A stretch of DNA of 64,000 nucleotides from Rhizobium anhuiense (GCF_003985145.1 NZ_ML133523.1:248001-312000), one strand, 5' to 3'; positions 16,751 to 27,874 are shown, counted from the first letter of the stretch. Numbers and translations: made by a program. Notes: generated by a model from the sequence alone, not told the origin.

Positions 16751-16913
16751 CCAGAGCTTGAGCGGAAACCGCTTGCTCAAATCGACGCCTGATTAGCAAA
16801 GCTCTTCGCCTGTCACAATGACTAAGTTTATCCCTGCGACAGATTTATGCGCTGCGCAGCACCCGCCGTCGTGCTAGAAAACGGCGACGTCATCGGCCTG
16901 AGATCATTCCTTC

Positions 16914-17831
16914 ATGGACAGTCCCGCATTCGACCTCGCTTTCGAGCCGGCCTATGGGCAAGCCGTGCCGGTTGTTGCAGGTGTCGAGCGGGTGACAGTG
17001 AACAATCCCGGGCCTTTCACCTTTTTCGGTACCAACAGCTATATCGTCGGCTCTTCCTCCGTCGCGGTCATCGATCCCGGTCCGGAGGATGAGGCGCATT
17101 ATCAAGCACTGATGGCAGCGCTTGGCGGCCGTGAGGTGACGCATATCTTCGTCAGCCACACGCATCGCGACCACTCGCCGCTGGCGAGCCGCCTGCAGGC
17201 GGCGACGGGGGCGGTGACGGTGGGGCAAGGGCCGCACCGGCCGGCGCGGCCGCTGCGCGAGGGTGAGATCAATCCCTTTGCCGAAAGCTCGGATCTATCC
17301 TTCGTGCCCGATATAGTGCTCGGTGACGGTCAGACCCTGTCGGGCGATGGCTGGGCGCTGAGCGCGGTGCTGACGCCGGGGCACACGGCCAATCATGCCG
17401 CCTTTGCGCTGGAGGGTCGCGACATCCTCTTCTCCGGCGATCACGTCATGGCCTGGTCGACCTCGATCGTGGCACCACCGGATGGTTCGATGGCGGATTA
17501 CATGGCCTCGCTCGAGCGGCTGATCGAACGCGAGGACCGGCTGTTGCTGCCCGGCCATGGCGGGCCGGTGACGCAGCCGGCCGGATTCCTGCGGGCGCTG
17601 AAGGCGCATCGCCTCAGGCGCGAGCAGGCGGTGCTGGCGCGCGTCCAGGCGGGCGATGAGCGGATCGCCGAGATGGTGAAGGTGATCTATCGCGATACCG
17701 ATCCGAAGCTGCATGCGGCGGCCGCGCTTTCCGTGCTCGCCCATATCGAGGACCTTTTGGAGCGCGGCGAGATCGCGGCGGATGGGCCGCCAACGCTTGC
17801 CGCCCTCTACCGGCCGGCAACAGGGAGATAG
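16914..17831 (+). CDS. Metallo-beta-lactamase-fold hydrolase (LACTB2-like)
   Basis: 305 residues. Metal-binding motif SHTHRDHS at about residues 80-87 (H-x-H-x-D-H), a TPGHT histidine near 157 and SGDHVM aspartate near 178, then PGHGGP near 215. The C-terminal ~60 residues resemble the winged-helix tail of LACTB2-type enzymes (RAGDERIAEMVK-like segment). Substrate unknown; LACTB2 relatives cleave RNA or act on glutathione-type thioesters. It starts a run with only 2 bases to the next gene, so an operon with the DCC and saccharopine-dehydrogenase-like genes is likely. Confidence 0.85.
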   Translation: MDSPAFDLAFEPAYGQAVPVVAGVERVTVNNPGPFTFFGTNSYIVGSSSVAVIDPGPEDEAHYQALMAALGGREVTHIFVSHTHRDHSPLASRLQAATGAVTVGQGPHRPARPLREGEINPFAESSDLSFVPDIVLGDGQTLSGDGWALSAVLTPGHTANHAAFALEGRDILFSGDHVMAWSTSIVAPPDGSMADYMASLERLIEREDRLLLPGHGGPVTQPAGFLRALKAHRLRREQAVLARVQAGDERIAEMVKVIYRDTDPKLHAAAALSVLAHIEDLLERGEIAADGPPTLAALYRPATGR

Positions 17832-17833
17832 GG

Positions 17834-18286
17834 ATGACGCCCCGAGCCGATTACAGCTATCGCGACGATGCCAATGTGCCCGCCTTCGCCGATGACCGGC
17901 CGTTGATCGTTTTCGATGGCGAATGCGTGTTCTGCTCCGGCTGGGTGAAATTCGCGCTGAAACATGACAGGCAGCAGCGATACCGCTTCCTCGCGGCGCA
18001 GACGCCGCTCGGCGAAGCGCTTTACCGGCATTACGGGCTGCACGCGCGCGACTACGAGACCAATATCCTGATCGAACACGGCCGCGCCTTCTTCAAATCC
18101 GATGGCTCGATTCGCATGGTGGCGGGCCTCGGCTTTCCCTATTCTCTGGTCAAGATCTTCCGGCTGCTGCCGCGGCGGGCAGCCAATGCGCTCTATGAAT
18201 TCATCGCCCGCAACCGGCTGAAGATCGCCGGCCGGCAAAGCTGCATGGTGCCGACGCCGGAGCAGCGAAGCCGCTTCATCACATGA
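17834..18286 (+). CDS. DCC-family thiol-disulfide oxidoreductase-like protein (DUF393)
   Basis: 150 residues with the family-naming motif FDGECVFCSGW at about residues 28-38 (D-x-x-C-x-x-C), followed by RYRFLAAQTPLG and a GLGFPYSLVKIFRLLP segment typical of DUF393. A redox role is predicted for the family but unproven. It begins 2 bases after the metallo-hydrolase and overlaps the next gene by 4 bases (ATGA), so translation is probably coupled. Confidence 0.88.
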   Translation: MTPRADYSYRDDANVPAFADDRPLIVFDGECVFCSGWVKFALKHDRQQRYRFLAAQTPLGEALYRHYGLHARDYETNILIEHGRAFFKSDGSIRMVAGLGFPYSLVKIFRLLPRRAANALYEFIARNRLKIAGRQSCMVPTPEQRSRFIT

Positions 18287-20004
18287 GCGACGACCGGTTT
18301 TCGCTGCTCATCATCGGCGGCTACGGCACGTTTGGCGGGCGGCTTGCCCGGCTGCTTGGCGATCAACCCAGGCTGAGGCTCTTGGTTGCCGGTCGCTCGC
18401 TTGAAAAGGCCGACGATTTCGTTGCAGATCTCAGGACGCCGAAAGATGGAGCCGAGGGCCTGGGCAGCAACAATCTCGGCGCGATGGTGCAGGCCGTCAG
18501 CTTCGACCGAGATGGCGATCTCACCGAACAGCTGACGCGGCTGAGGCCTCATCTCGTCGTCGATGCCTCGGGGCCGTTCCAGACCTTCGGGGAGGATGCC
18601 TATAAGGTGGTCGAGGCCTGCATCGATCTGAGCATCGATTATGCCGATATCGCCGACAGCACCGGTTTCGTCGCCGGCATCGGTGGGCTCGATGCCGCGG
18701 CCAGGGCCAAGGGCACCTTCGCGCTCTCGGGGCTGAGCAGCCTGCCCGCCCTCTCCTTCGCGGCACTCAATGCGATGGCGCCACATTTCTCGCGGATCGA
18801 CAGTGTCGCGGCCGGCATTGCCCCCTCGCCGCATGTGCGGATCGGGCTCAATGTCGTGAGAGCAATCGCCACCTATGCCGGCAGGAAGGTCACGGTGCTG
18901 CGCCATGGGCGGCCGGCCGCCGGGCGCGGGCTGATCGATGCGATGCGGGTGACGGTGGCGCCGCCGGGGGTTCCGCCGCTGCGCAGCCGGAAATTCCTGC
19001 TGGTCGATGCGCCTGACCTGGCGCTGCTGCCGGGGCGCTTTGCCGATCTCAAATCCAGCTTCACCGGGGTCGGCACGCTGCCGCAGCCGCTGCAGCACTT
19101 GCTCAGCCTTGCGGCACGGCTCGTCCACCTCCGGCTGCTGCCGTCGCTGCTGCCGTTTGCGCGGCTGCTGCAGCGTGCCAGCCACGCTCTCGCGATCGGC
19201 GAACATCGCGGCGGCATGTTCGTCCGTGTCGACGGCGTCGATCACGCGGGGAGCAAGCTGACAGCTGGCTGGCATCTGATTGCCGAAGGTGATGACGGGC
19301 CGTTCATTCCCATCATCGGCGTCGACGCGCTGGTGCGCCGGCTGCTGGCCGGCACGCGGCCGGAGAATGGCGCGCGGCCGGCGGCGGGGGAATTGCAGCT
19401 TGCTGATTTCGAAGCGGCCTTCCGGCGTTTTTCGATCACATCGGGCATCCGGATGGAAAACGAGGAAGTGCCCCTGCCGCTCTACCGGCAGATTCTCGGC
19501 AGCGCCTGGGAGCGGCTGCCGCCCGCCCTATCAGCCCTGCATGCCGGCGGCGCCCGCGTTGCCTCCGGCCGGGCGCGGATCGAACGCGGCGGCGGGCTGC
19601 TGGCGCGGATCGTCGCAGGCGTCATCGGCTTTCCCCCAGCGGGCGAGGATGTGCCGGTCACGGTGCGTTTCGTTGCCGATGGCGACAGGGAGATCTGGAC
19701 GCGGGATTTCGGCGGCAAGGTGTTCCGCAGCTGGCAGGCCGAAGGCCGGGGCCGCGACCGGCATCTGCTCGCCGAGGTCTTCGGGCCGTTCCGGGTGCTG
19801 ATGGCCCCGGTGCCGGATGGGGACAGGCTGCGGCTGGTCGTGCGCGGCTGGCGGTTTTGCGGGATTCCGCTGCCGCTGTTTCTGGCGCCGGGCGGGGATA
19901 CCTATGAGGAGGAGCGCGATGGGCGGTTCTGCTTCCACGTGGAGATCGGTGGGCGGCTGACGGGGTTGGTGGTGCGGTATACGGGGTGGTTGGTGGTGGA
20001 GTGA
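18283..20004 (+). CDS. Saccharopine-dehydrogenase-like N-terminus fused to DUF4166
   Basis: 573 residues. The N-terminal Rossmann domain begins LLIIGGYGTFGGRLARLL (G-x-G-x-x-G at about residues 11-18), with AGRS near 37 and VVDASGPFQ near 93, as in saccharopine-dehydrogenase-like reductases. The C-terminal ~190 residues (from about 385) match the DUF4166 layout, ending RFCFHVEIGGRLTGLVV. Function unknown; an NAD(P)-dependent reductase is implied. Translationally coupled to the DCC gene by the ATGA overlap. Internal GC is very high. Confidence 0.82.
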   Translation: MSDDRFSLLIIGGYGTFGGRLARLLGDQPRLRLLVAGRSLEKADDFVADLRTPKDGAEGLGSNNLGAMVQAVSFDRDGDLTEQLTRLRPHLVVDASGPFQTFGEDAYKVVEACIDLSIDYADIADSTGFVAGIGGLDAAARAKGTFALSGLSSLPALSFAALNAMAPHFSRIDSVAAGIAPSPHVRIGLNVVRAIATYAGRKVTVLRHGRPAAGRGLIDAMRVTVAPPGVPPLRSRKFLLVDAPDLALLPGRFADLKSSFTGVGTLPQPLQHLLSLAARLVHLRLLPSLLPFARLLQRASHALAIGEHRGGMFVRVDGVDHAGSKLTAGWHLIAEGDDGPFIPIIGVDALVRRLLAGTRPENGARPAAGELQLADFEAAFRRFSITSGIRMENEEVPLPLYRQILGSAWERLPPALSALHAGGARVASGRARIERGGGLLARIVAGVIGFPPAGEDVPVTVRFVADGDREIWTRDFGGKVFRSWQAEGRGRDRHLLAEVFGPFRVLMAPVPDGDRLRLVVRGWRFCGIPLPLFLAPGGDTYEEERDGRFCFHVEIGGRLTGLVVRYTGWLVVE

Positions 20005-20142
20005 GGGGGTGAGGTCATGATCGAAGGGTTGCCCTCGATGTTCTCCCTCATCTGTGTTGGCGTGCGTGATACCCCCTCTGCCCTACCGGGGTTGGATGCA
20101 GTATAGGTGGTGGATGGTGGGGTGAGAGGCCCCATCCGCTGG

Positions 20143-20565
20143 TCAACTAATATAAAGCTTGCTCAAGGGATGGGGCTCGGTCGTGTATTCCATTGAGAGA
20201 ATTGAGATTGTCAAACTGCTCAACAGCTGAACATCAATCCCGCATCTCTCCGGAACATATATATAAATATCATCCGGCCTTTTATCGGCAGCGACACTTA
20301 TACCGCCCCGCTTTCTAACGGCGAACGTATGAATGACTGATTTTTTAACATCAGGCTGAATCTGCAATACGCATTTCACAACCCGATCAAATTTTAAAAA
20401 GTCATCGGGAACATGGAGAGAAAAGATCTTCCCTATGGGGAACTGCAAAAAGCGGCAGCCGCCGACAAATTTTAAATAAATCTCACCTGAGAGAGTTTTG
20501 ACGAAACCGAATTCATCAAGGGTCTCCAGGTCAGACACACTCAGAAAATCGACCTCGCTTCCCAT
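20143..20565 (-). CDS. Hypothetical protein, AT-richer than neighbours
   Basis: 140 residues, no recognised family, no signal peptide or membrane segment. Contains GGCRFLQFPIGKIFSLHVPD near residue 35 and a hydrophobic LLSSLTISILSMEY near the end. ATG at 20565 is preceded by AGGAGGAGAGGGGG, so translation is credible. Its AT content is higher than that of both flanking genes, suggesting recent acquisition. It could be the immunity half of a lost pair, but nothing here proves it. Confidence 0.6.
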   Translation of the reverse strand: MGSEVDFLSVSDLETLDEFGFVKTLSGEIYLKFVGGCRFLQFPIGKIFSLHVPDDFLKFDRVVKCVLQIQPDVKKSVIHTFAVRKRGGISVAADKRPDDIYIYVPERCGIDVQLLSSLTISILSMEYTTEPHPLSKLYIS

Positions 20566-20708
20566 AGCAGCCCCCTCTCCTCCTTTGATGCGGTATAAGG
20601 GCGTCGAGTTTGCCGCACCCTATCCCGGCCCTTCGCTTGGGCTCAGGGCGTTCGCCGCTGCAATCGATTCACTGGATCGATTGCTGCCGCCTCTGGCGGC
20701 ACCGCGGC

Positions 20709-21662
20709 TCACCCACCCGCAATTCCCAACAGCTCGGCATCCAGCGCCTTCAGATAATCGCCGGCGATTTCGGCGCTGAAGCCGAGGTCGTGTTGGCCGT
20801 AGCGGGAGGCGACGCGGATGTCGACGAAGGTGGTTTCGGCCTCTTCGCGCAGCCGGATGAGGATATCGAAGCGCAGGCCGAGGATCAGCGTGCGGGTGGT
20901 GCCCTGCAGCGTCACGCCATTGGCGCCGCGGATCAGCTTGGCGACGTCGTCGTCATAGGGGCGCGGCGTCGGCACGGGGATGATATCGGGCGCATCGGCC
21001 ACGGCATCGTCGCCCGGCTGCGGCGGCTTGACCGGCATGTCCTCGGGGTCGCGGCCGGGCTCGGTGTCGCCATTGCTCCTGGTGATGGTGATGCCGCTCA
21101 TCTTGGCGACCTTGCGGACTGCTTCCAGCACGCGGTCGAGTGCGCCTTCATAACGCCGGCCGGTCAGTTCGGGATAGGCGGTGAGCTGCTTTTCGCGATC
21201 CTCCGGTGTCACCTCCGGATTGCGCTTCAGCCAAATCTGGTCGGAGTGCGGCGGCGACAGCCAGTCGGGTGCGGAGACCGGATCGGTGGAGACGTCGTAA
21301 ATATCAGGCAGCGTCAGATAGTGCTCGGTGGCAAAGGCGCCGATAGTAAGCGGAAAGGCGGCATAGATCAGTGCTGCCAGCGCCGCCAGCCCGCCTTCGG
21401 CCCCCGTCATCCAGAGGCTGCGCAGCCCGAGGGCGGCGAGCATGGCGGCGAGCAGCGCGCCGCCGGCGGCGGCAATCAAGAGCAGCACCAGATAGGGTGT
21501 GGCCAGGCCGCCGAAGCGGTGGGCGATGATCACCGCCAGCGCCAGCACCAGGGAAAACGCCCCGAGCAGCCGCGAAAAGCGGGCGGCGCTGGAAACGGGA
21601 CGGTCGAAGCGGATGGCCATCAAACTTACCGGTTGCTCGTCAGCGCCCGCGGGTTCGACCAC
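20709..21662 (-). CDS. DUF1499 membrane-anchored protein
   Basis: 317 residues. Three membrane helices in the N-terminal third (about 32-48, 54-76 and 87-109) are followed by a DUF1499-type soluble domain, recognised by the LPDIYDVSTDPVSAPDW segment and the later GVTLQGTTRTLILG and DIRVASRYGQHDLGF strands. The GTG at 21662 has GAGG upstream; an internal ATG at 21620 (MAIRFDRP) is an alternative start. A proline/aspartate-rich insert at about 215-240 (MPVKPPQPGDDAV) interrupts the domain. Function unknown. Confidence 0.8.
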   Translation of the reverse strand: MVEPAGADEQPVSLMAIRFDRPVSSAARFSRLLGAFSLVLALAVIIAHRFGGLATPYLVLLLIAAAGGALLAAMLAALGLRSLWMTGAEGGLAALAALIYAAFPLTIGAFATEHYLTLPDIYDVSTDPVSAPDWLSPPHSDQIWLKRNPEVTPEDREKQLTAYPELTGRRYEGALDRVLEAVRKVAKMSGITITRSNGDTEPGRDPEDMPVKPPQPGDDAVADAPDIIPVPTPRPYDDDVAKLIRGANGVTLQGTTRTLILGLRFDILIRLREEAETTFVDIRVASRYGQHDLGFSAEIAGDYLKALDAELLGIAGG

Positions 21663-21684
21663 GCAAATCGCCTCACCCCTGTTT

Positions 21685-21735
21685 AGAGCATGATGCCGAA
21701 AAGTGTGAAGCGGTTTTCGGACGACATCATGCTCT
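21685..21735. repeat. Rhizobial palindromic repeat (AGAGCATGATG type)
   Basis: AGAGCATGATGCCGAAAA at the left is answered by TTTTCGGACGACATCATGCTCT at the right: a 51-base hairpin-forming unit. I recognise it as a dispersed Rhizobium intergenic element; copy number here is an assumption. Confidence 0.75.
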
Positions 21736-21962
21736 ATTCTTTGATTTAGATCCGGATTCAGATTTTAGGCCGGCCCGGCCCAAAATCATCCGGACCCGGG
21801 GCAAGATTCGGCTAGATTGAAACCATTGTCTGAAGCATTGCGTTTGAATCCGCGGCGAAGGCCATGACGAAACAGGGGCTGCTTCATAAGCCCTTGCTGA
21901 TATGCCAAAAAAAGGCCATTCTGCCGCGGTTTCATCTCCGATAGAGAGACAGGAGAGACGGG
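21736..21962. other. Intergenic region upstream of a small hypothetical gene
   Basis: No gene seen. An imperfect inverted repeat ATTTTAGGCCGG/CCGGCCC-AAAAT lies near 21,757-21,786. The stretch ends with GAGAGACAGGAGAGACGGG, the ribosome-binding region of the next gene. Confidence 0.5.
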
Positions 21963-22355
21963 ATGATTTCACCCGAGATAGCAGCCAGGCCGCAGGCGTC
22001 TGCGCTTGGCGGGATCGACCACCAGTCCGAGCCGACGCTGCCGATGGAGCTGCTCGAGCTCGAACTTTCGCTCGAAGGTTATACCGGCGGCGAGGCTGGC
22101 TTCTGCGAGGCGGTGCGCCGGGCAGCCGAACGCTCCGGCGGCGAACTGCTGTTCGACCTGCCGGCCTCCGGCCTCGTCCAGGATTGCCGCCGCATCGCCC
22201 TGCTGCGCATTCCGGGCGACGGCGAAGAGATGCGCGTCGTGCTGGCGCTGCTCGATGAGAACGGCACCGAGATCCGCATGCAGGCGCCCGATGAAGACAC
22301 CGCGCCGCTGGTGCGTTTCGCCGATGCCTTCATCGAATTGCTGGAGCGGATCTGA
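21963..22355 (+). CDS. Small hypothetical protein
   Basis: 130 acidic residues, family not recognised. It reads like a compact alpha/beta domain with ELELSLEGYTGGEAGFCEAV near residue 30 and alternating hydrophobic strands (RIALLRIPG, MRVVLALLDENG). No signal peptide. The start has a purine-rich ribosome-binding site. Alone on the plus strand; next gene is convergent 15 bases away. Confidence 0.65.
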   Translation: MISPEIAARPQASALGGIDHQSEPTLPMELLELELSLEGYTGGEAGFCEAVRRAAERSGGELLFDLPASGLVQDCRRIALLRIPGDGEEMRVVLALLDENGTEIRMQAPDEDTAPLVRFADAFIELLERI

Positions 22356-22370
22356 GATCAGAACCTGATG

Positions 22371-22616
22371 TCAGCGGCGCTCGGCCGCGGCTTCCGCAAC
22401 GCTGCGGAAGGGAAACTTGCGTCCGCATTCGCACTTGATCACGAAATTTTCCTGCTGATTGGCAGGCCGCTGCACGCCAAAGCCGCGCGGCAGCTGATCG
22501 ACCTTGAAATCCGGGTGCTTACGCTTGGGATCGTCGACTTCCGAGGCTTCGGCAAAGCCCTCATTGCCGCATTGCGGGCAGCTCAGTTTTTTCGAAAATC
22601 GATCGCGAATGGCCAT
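22371..22616 (-). CDS. Small zinc-ribbon protein
   Basis: 81 residues starting MAIRDRFSKK. CPQCG at about residues 13-17 and CECG near 62-65 provide four cysteines, the pattern of a zinc ribbon. A RKHPDFKVDQLPRGFG segment separates the knuckles. Probably a small nucleic-acid- or protein-binding factor of unknown role. The frame is open further upstream, but the ATG at 22616 gives the natural conserved-looking N-terminus. Confidence 0.7.
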   Translation of the reverse strand: MAIRDRFSKKLSCPQCGNEGFAEASEVDDPKRKHPDFKVDQLPRGFGVQRPANQQENFVIKCECGRKFPFRSVAEAAAERR

Positions 22617-22720
22617 GCTCGTTCCAGTGTTTTCCAGTCCCCTCATACAGAGGAATGTTCGGTGGCGAAAGTGGAACCATATGCGGACGATGCCGTTCCT
22701 TTTTCGAAAAGGAGGCACTC

Positions 22721-22918
22721 ATGCCCAACAAAGACCCGATCCCGACACCCAATGCCGATACGCCGCGCGGCCCGACGCCGACCCCCGGCATTCCCGACCC
22801 CATCCAGCAAAAACCGCCGCTGACGCCGGCGCAGGACCCGGCCGATACGAAGAACCCGCAGGATCCGCCGCTCAATCCGGCGCTGCTGCCGATCGGGGAT
22901 CCGGCTGGGGCGGCGTAG
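22721..22918 (+). CDS. Small proline-rich protein
   Basis: 65 residues, about one third proline (PTPNADTPRGPTPTPGIPDP), no signal peptide, so probably disordered. Translation is well supported by AAAAGGAGGCACTC before the ATG at 22721. No family known to me. Proline-rich repeats (P-x-P, PxPx spacing) are its only feature. Confidence 0.55.
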   Translation: MPNKDPIPTPNADTPRGPTPTPGIPDPIQQKPPLTPAQDPADTKNPQDPPLNPALLPIGDPAGAA

Positions 22919-22944
22919 ACATCGCCCTCTGTGAGCAACAACTG

Positions 22945-23015
22945 GCGCTCACCCTAACCTTACCGGGGTCGAGACACCTGGGTCGACCCCGGTCGGTGCC
23001 GGCAGGCGGATGAGA
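22945..23015. repeat. Rhizobial intergenic repeat, partial copy
   Basis: CGCTCACCCTAACCTTACCG begins the unit and GGCAGGCGGATGAGAGGC ends it, an inverted relative of the block at 6776. The middle carries the hairpin ACCGGGGTCGAG...GTCGACCCCGGT. Confidence 0.6.
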
Positions 23016-23108
23016 GGCCGCTCTCGACAATCTCCCCAGCCAAGGGCGGCTTGACGGCATCGGCTGAAAGGACTTTCCTCTGGGAAATGCATTCCAAGGA
23101 ATAAACCC

Positions 23109-23387
23109 ATGCGCTATCCCCTTCTCGTCACCGCCCTGGCCACCATCATCGCCGGGCTCTCCGCCTGCCAGACGATGACGCCGGAGGAGCGGCGGGCGGC
23201 GGATGAACAGCGGTGCCTCGGCTACGGCTTTCGGCGCGGCACGGATGGTTTTGCCACCTGCCTGCAGCGCATCGAACTCGACCGGCGGGCCGAATCGCGG
23301 GCGCAGAGCGCCGAGCTGATGCAGAGCATGGCCTGGGATCTGAACGGGCCGTATATCTACCGCGATCACTGGCGGCATCATCACTGA
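23109..23387 (+). CDS. Small hypothetical lipoprotein
   Basis: 92 residues: signal sequence with lipobox LSAC (Cys about residue 20), then a conserved-looking QRCLGYGFRRGTDGFATCL segment containing two cysteines, and a basic/histidine tail (YRDHWRHHH). The MTPEERRAADEQRC...GFRRGT...FA-C pattern is frequent in rhizobial envelope lipoproteins of unknown function. The histidine-rich end might bind metal, which is speculation. Confidence 0.75.
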   Translation: MRYPLLVTALATIIAGLSACQTMTPEERRAADEQRCLGYGFRRGTDGFATCLQRIELDRRAESRAQSAELMQSMAWDLNGPYIYRDHWRHHH

Positions 23388-23409
23388 GTGCCGCGGACAC
23401 CCCTGCCCC

Positions 23410-23455
23410 GCGGTTCCGCTTTTAACGGAAGCGCAGAACCGCACTATCTTTTTTT
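23410..23455 (+). terminator. Probable terminator of the lipoprotein gene
   Basis: Stem GCGGTTC / GAACCGC with an inner TTCCG/CGGAA helix, followed by CTATCTTTTTTT on the plus strand. It lies 22 bases after the lipoprotein stop and just before the convergent ppdK stop. Confidence 0.6.
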
Positions 23456-23472
23456 ACGCGCCACCGACTGTC

Positions 23473-26181
<2,709 letters not shown>

Positions 26182-26251
26182 CTTCCCCCCAACACCAAAC
26201 CGGGATCAGCTCAATCCCTCAGTTTGTTGACAAAGCTCGCTCTTTTCTCGG

Positions 26252-26330
26252 CGTCATCCCAGGCCTTGTGCCGAGGATCTGCTGCGTAGATCGGTTGCAG
26301 ATGCCGGGGCACGAGCCCGAGCGTGACGAA
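26252..26330. repeat. Degenerate rhizobial palindromic repeat
   Basis: CGTCATCCCAGGCCTTGTGC followed by CGAGGATCTG, then a second arm CGGGGCACGAGCCCGAGCGT: a diverged member of the CGTCATCC...GGATC family seen at 12.3-12.5 kb. Confidence 0.5.
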
Positions 26331-26493
26331 AGAGAAGCAGGCAGGCAGTGTCATCAGTCTGAGTTATCAGCTTAATGCCTTGGAGTTGAAATGAAAATCG
26401 ACAAATGCGGCAAAATGTTGCGTTGCACAATAAATCTTGGCTGCGGCCAGAGGCGAAACGATTGAAACATCGCCCGGACATAAGAGAAGGCAT

Positions 26494-26615
26494 AAAAAAA
26501 GCTTTGCGGGACTGCAACAAAGTCCCGCAAAGCCTTGTTTCCGTCCGGCCAGGAAAACCGGACGGGGGGTCCCTCAACCCAGGAACGGTTCAGCTCTTTA
26601 TAAAGAGAACCGCTC
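26494..26615 (-). ncRNA. Candidate small RNA with three hairpins and an intrinsic terminator
   Basis: Reading the minus strand: first hairpin CGGTT-CTCTTTATAAAGAG-CTGAACCG (26612-26586), then CCGTCCGG/CCGGACGG (26565-26541). Last is a perfect 13-bp stem, GCTTTGCGGGACT with its complement (26533-26501), followed by TTTTTTT. No protein-coding gene precedes the terminator on this strand, so an independent non-coding transcript is the simplest reading. The 5' end is uncertain and no clear promoter was found. I cannot assign it to a named family. Confidence 0.5.
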
Positions 26616-26623
26616 TGACCTTC

Positions 26624-26675
26624 GTTTTACGCAATTCCGGGGAAAACAGATCGCTGCTTCTCCTGGAATTGCTCC
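26624..26675. repeat. Rhizobial palindromic repeat (TTTTACGCAATTCCGG type), copy 1
   Basis: TTTTACGCAATTCCGGGGAA on the left is answered by CTCCTGGAATTGCTCC on the right. Same layout as copy 2 at 26877. Confidence 0.6.
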
Positions 26676-26876
26676 AACGGTTTCCGGTTCTTGCCCTCGC
26701 CCGGAAAACCGCACGTAAATTCGACAACTCACAACCTTTGATCGCTCGCTTTGCAGCAAAGTAATTAGGTTGCGTTGAAACAACTTCTAATGCAAGTCAG
26801 CGAAAAGAGCATCACCCAAATGGGGTACGGGACGCTGGGAAGCCGACCTTTTTTGGTGTTTATTTCCTTCCATTTG

Positions 26877-26931
26877 ATTTTACGCAATTTCTGGGCGCAA
26901 AACCGCACCATACCTTTGCTGAAATTGCGCT
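26877..26931. repeat. Rhizobial palindromic repeat (TTTTACGCAATTCCGG type), copy 2
   Basis: ATTTTACGCAATTTCTGGGC at left, then GCAAAACCGC, and TTTGCTGAAATTGCGCT at right: a diverged copy of the preceding unit, 200 bases downstream. Confidence 0.6.
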
Positions 26932-27127
26932 GTCGCATATGGGAGTTGCCCTCTTGCCTCACGCAATTGCGGACCGTTGACCGACCGATGCGAGCGGGAA
27001 CTCGGAGATCGAACGGGCTGACATTTTCGGTGCAAGTAAAAGGCGCACGACCAGATTCATTCTATTTTCAATATTCCCGCCGAGATTGTCCTTCGAAAAA
27101 ATTGCATTCTTTGAGCCCGATATTGCG
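26932..27127. other. Leader region of the TelA operon
   Basis: No gene supported. Contains CTCACGCAATTGCGGACC near 26,959, another partial repeat arm. The operon promoter should lie here but no consensus pair is evident. The frame of the next gene is open back to a TTG at 27086. Confidence 0.45.
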
Positions 27128-27874
27128 ATGGCCCTCGGCACCAATCATTCTTGTCCCACTCCGAACGACTCGGAAGAACAGCCTGCTCCAGCTGCGGCGA
27201 TCGATGACGACGCCATTGCAGCCCTGGACATGGCAGCTCGCGCGCCGAGGATGGATAATAACATTCTGAGTTCGGCCCCGGCTCGCGACATCCGCAGCTC
27301 CGCGAACGAGCTGATCGAAATGCTGGAGGAGATCGACCTCCGGAAGATGTTGCGGAAACAGGGCCCGATTGGCCGGTTCACCGGCGCAGCCGTCGAGGCG
27401 CGCCTGGAATTCGAACTTGCAAGCCACAGGGTCGCCGATTTGTTCCGGCAATTGAGCCGGACTGCGCAGGCGGGGGGGCGCCTACGCGGAATCCTCGACA
27501 GGACTCGATTGGAGCTCATCGACGAACAGGCGCGCCTTGCCCGCGTGATCTCGGATGCCAAGCTGCTTGTTTCGCAGTCGAGCGGCTCAGACCTGGCCCT
27601 GGTCGCCCGGTTCGAGCGACGTCTTTCCAACATCATGGCGATGGAGGCAGCCAACACGCTGACGATTCAGCAGATCGAGCTGTCTGGGAGTGTGCTTGCT
27701 TCGTTGCTCGATCGATTTACCGACATTGAAACACTGTTGCTGCCGCTTTGGCAGCGAAATGCGCTGGCGATCATTCATGGCGAAGCAATAACGCCGCGCA
27801 GCTCCGTCGTGACCGCGTTTCTTGATGCTCACCGCAATCTCATAGGCTTTCTGAAGAAGGTTGGACAAGAATGA
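27128..27874 (+). CDS. Unknown helical protein, first gene of TelA operon
   Basis: 248 residues from the ATG at 27128 (TTG at 27086 is an alternative). Acidic low-complexity N-terminus, then almost entirely helical from about residue 55, with ELIEMLEEIDLRKMLRKQGP and RFTGAAVEARLEFELASHRV segments. No membrane segment or known motif. It overlaps the TelA gene by 4 bases (ATGA), so it is co-translated. TelA proteins often have a small helical partner (XpaC-type in Firmicutes); this one does not look like XpaC, so I leave it unnamed. Confidence 0.75.
   Translation: MALGTNHSCPTPNDSEEQPAPAAAIDDDAIAALDMAARAPRMDNNILSSAPARDIRSSANELIEMLEEIDLRKMLRKQGPIGRFTGAAVEARLEFELASHRVADLFRQLSRTAQAGGRLRGILDRTRLELIDEQARLARVISDAKLLVSQSSGSDLALVARFERRLSNIMAMEAANTLTIQQIELSGSVLASLLDRFTDIETLLLPLWQRNALAIIHGEAITPRSSVVTAFLDAHRNLIGFLKKVGQE

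Noticed and set aside
16461..16799. 112-codon minus-strand frame through tRNA-Gln
   Set aside because: Runs straight through the tRNA gene; the in-phase remnant reading in a neighbouring frame is more protein-like.
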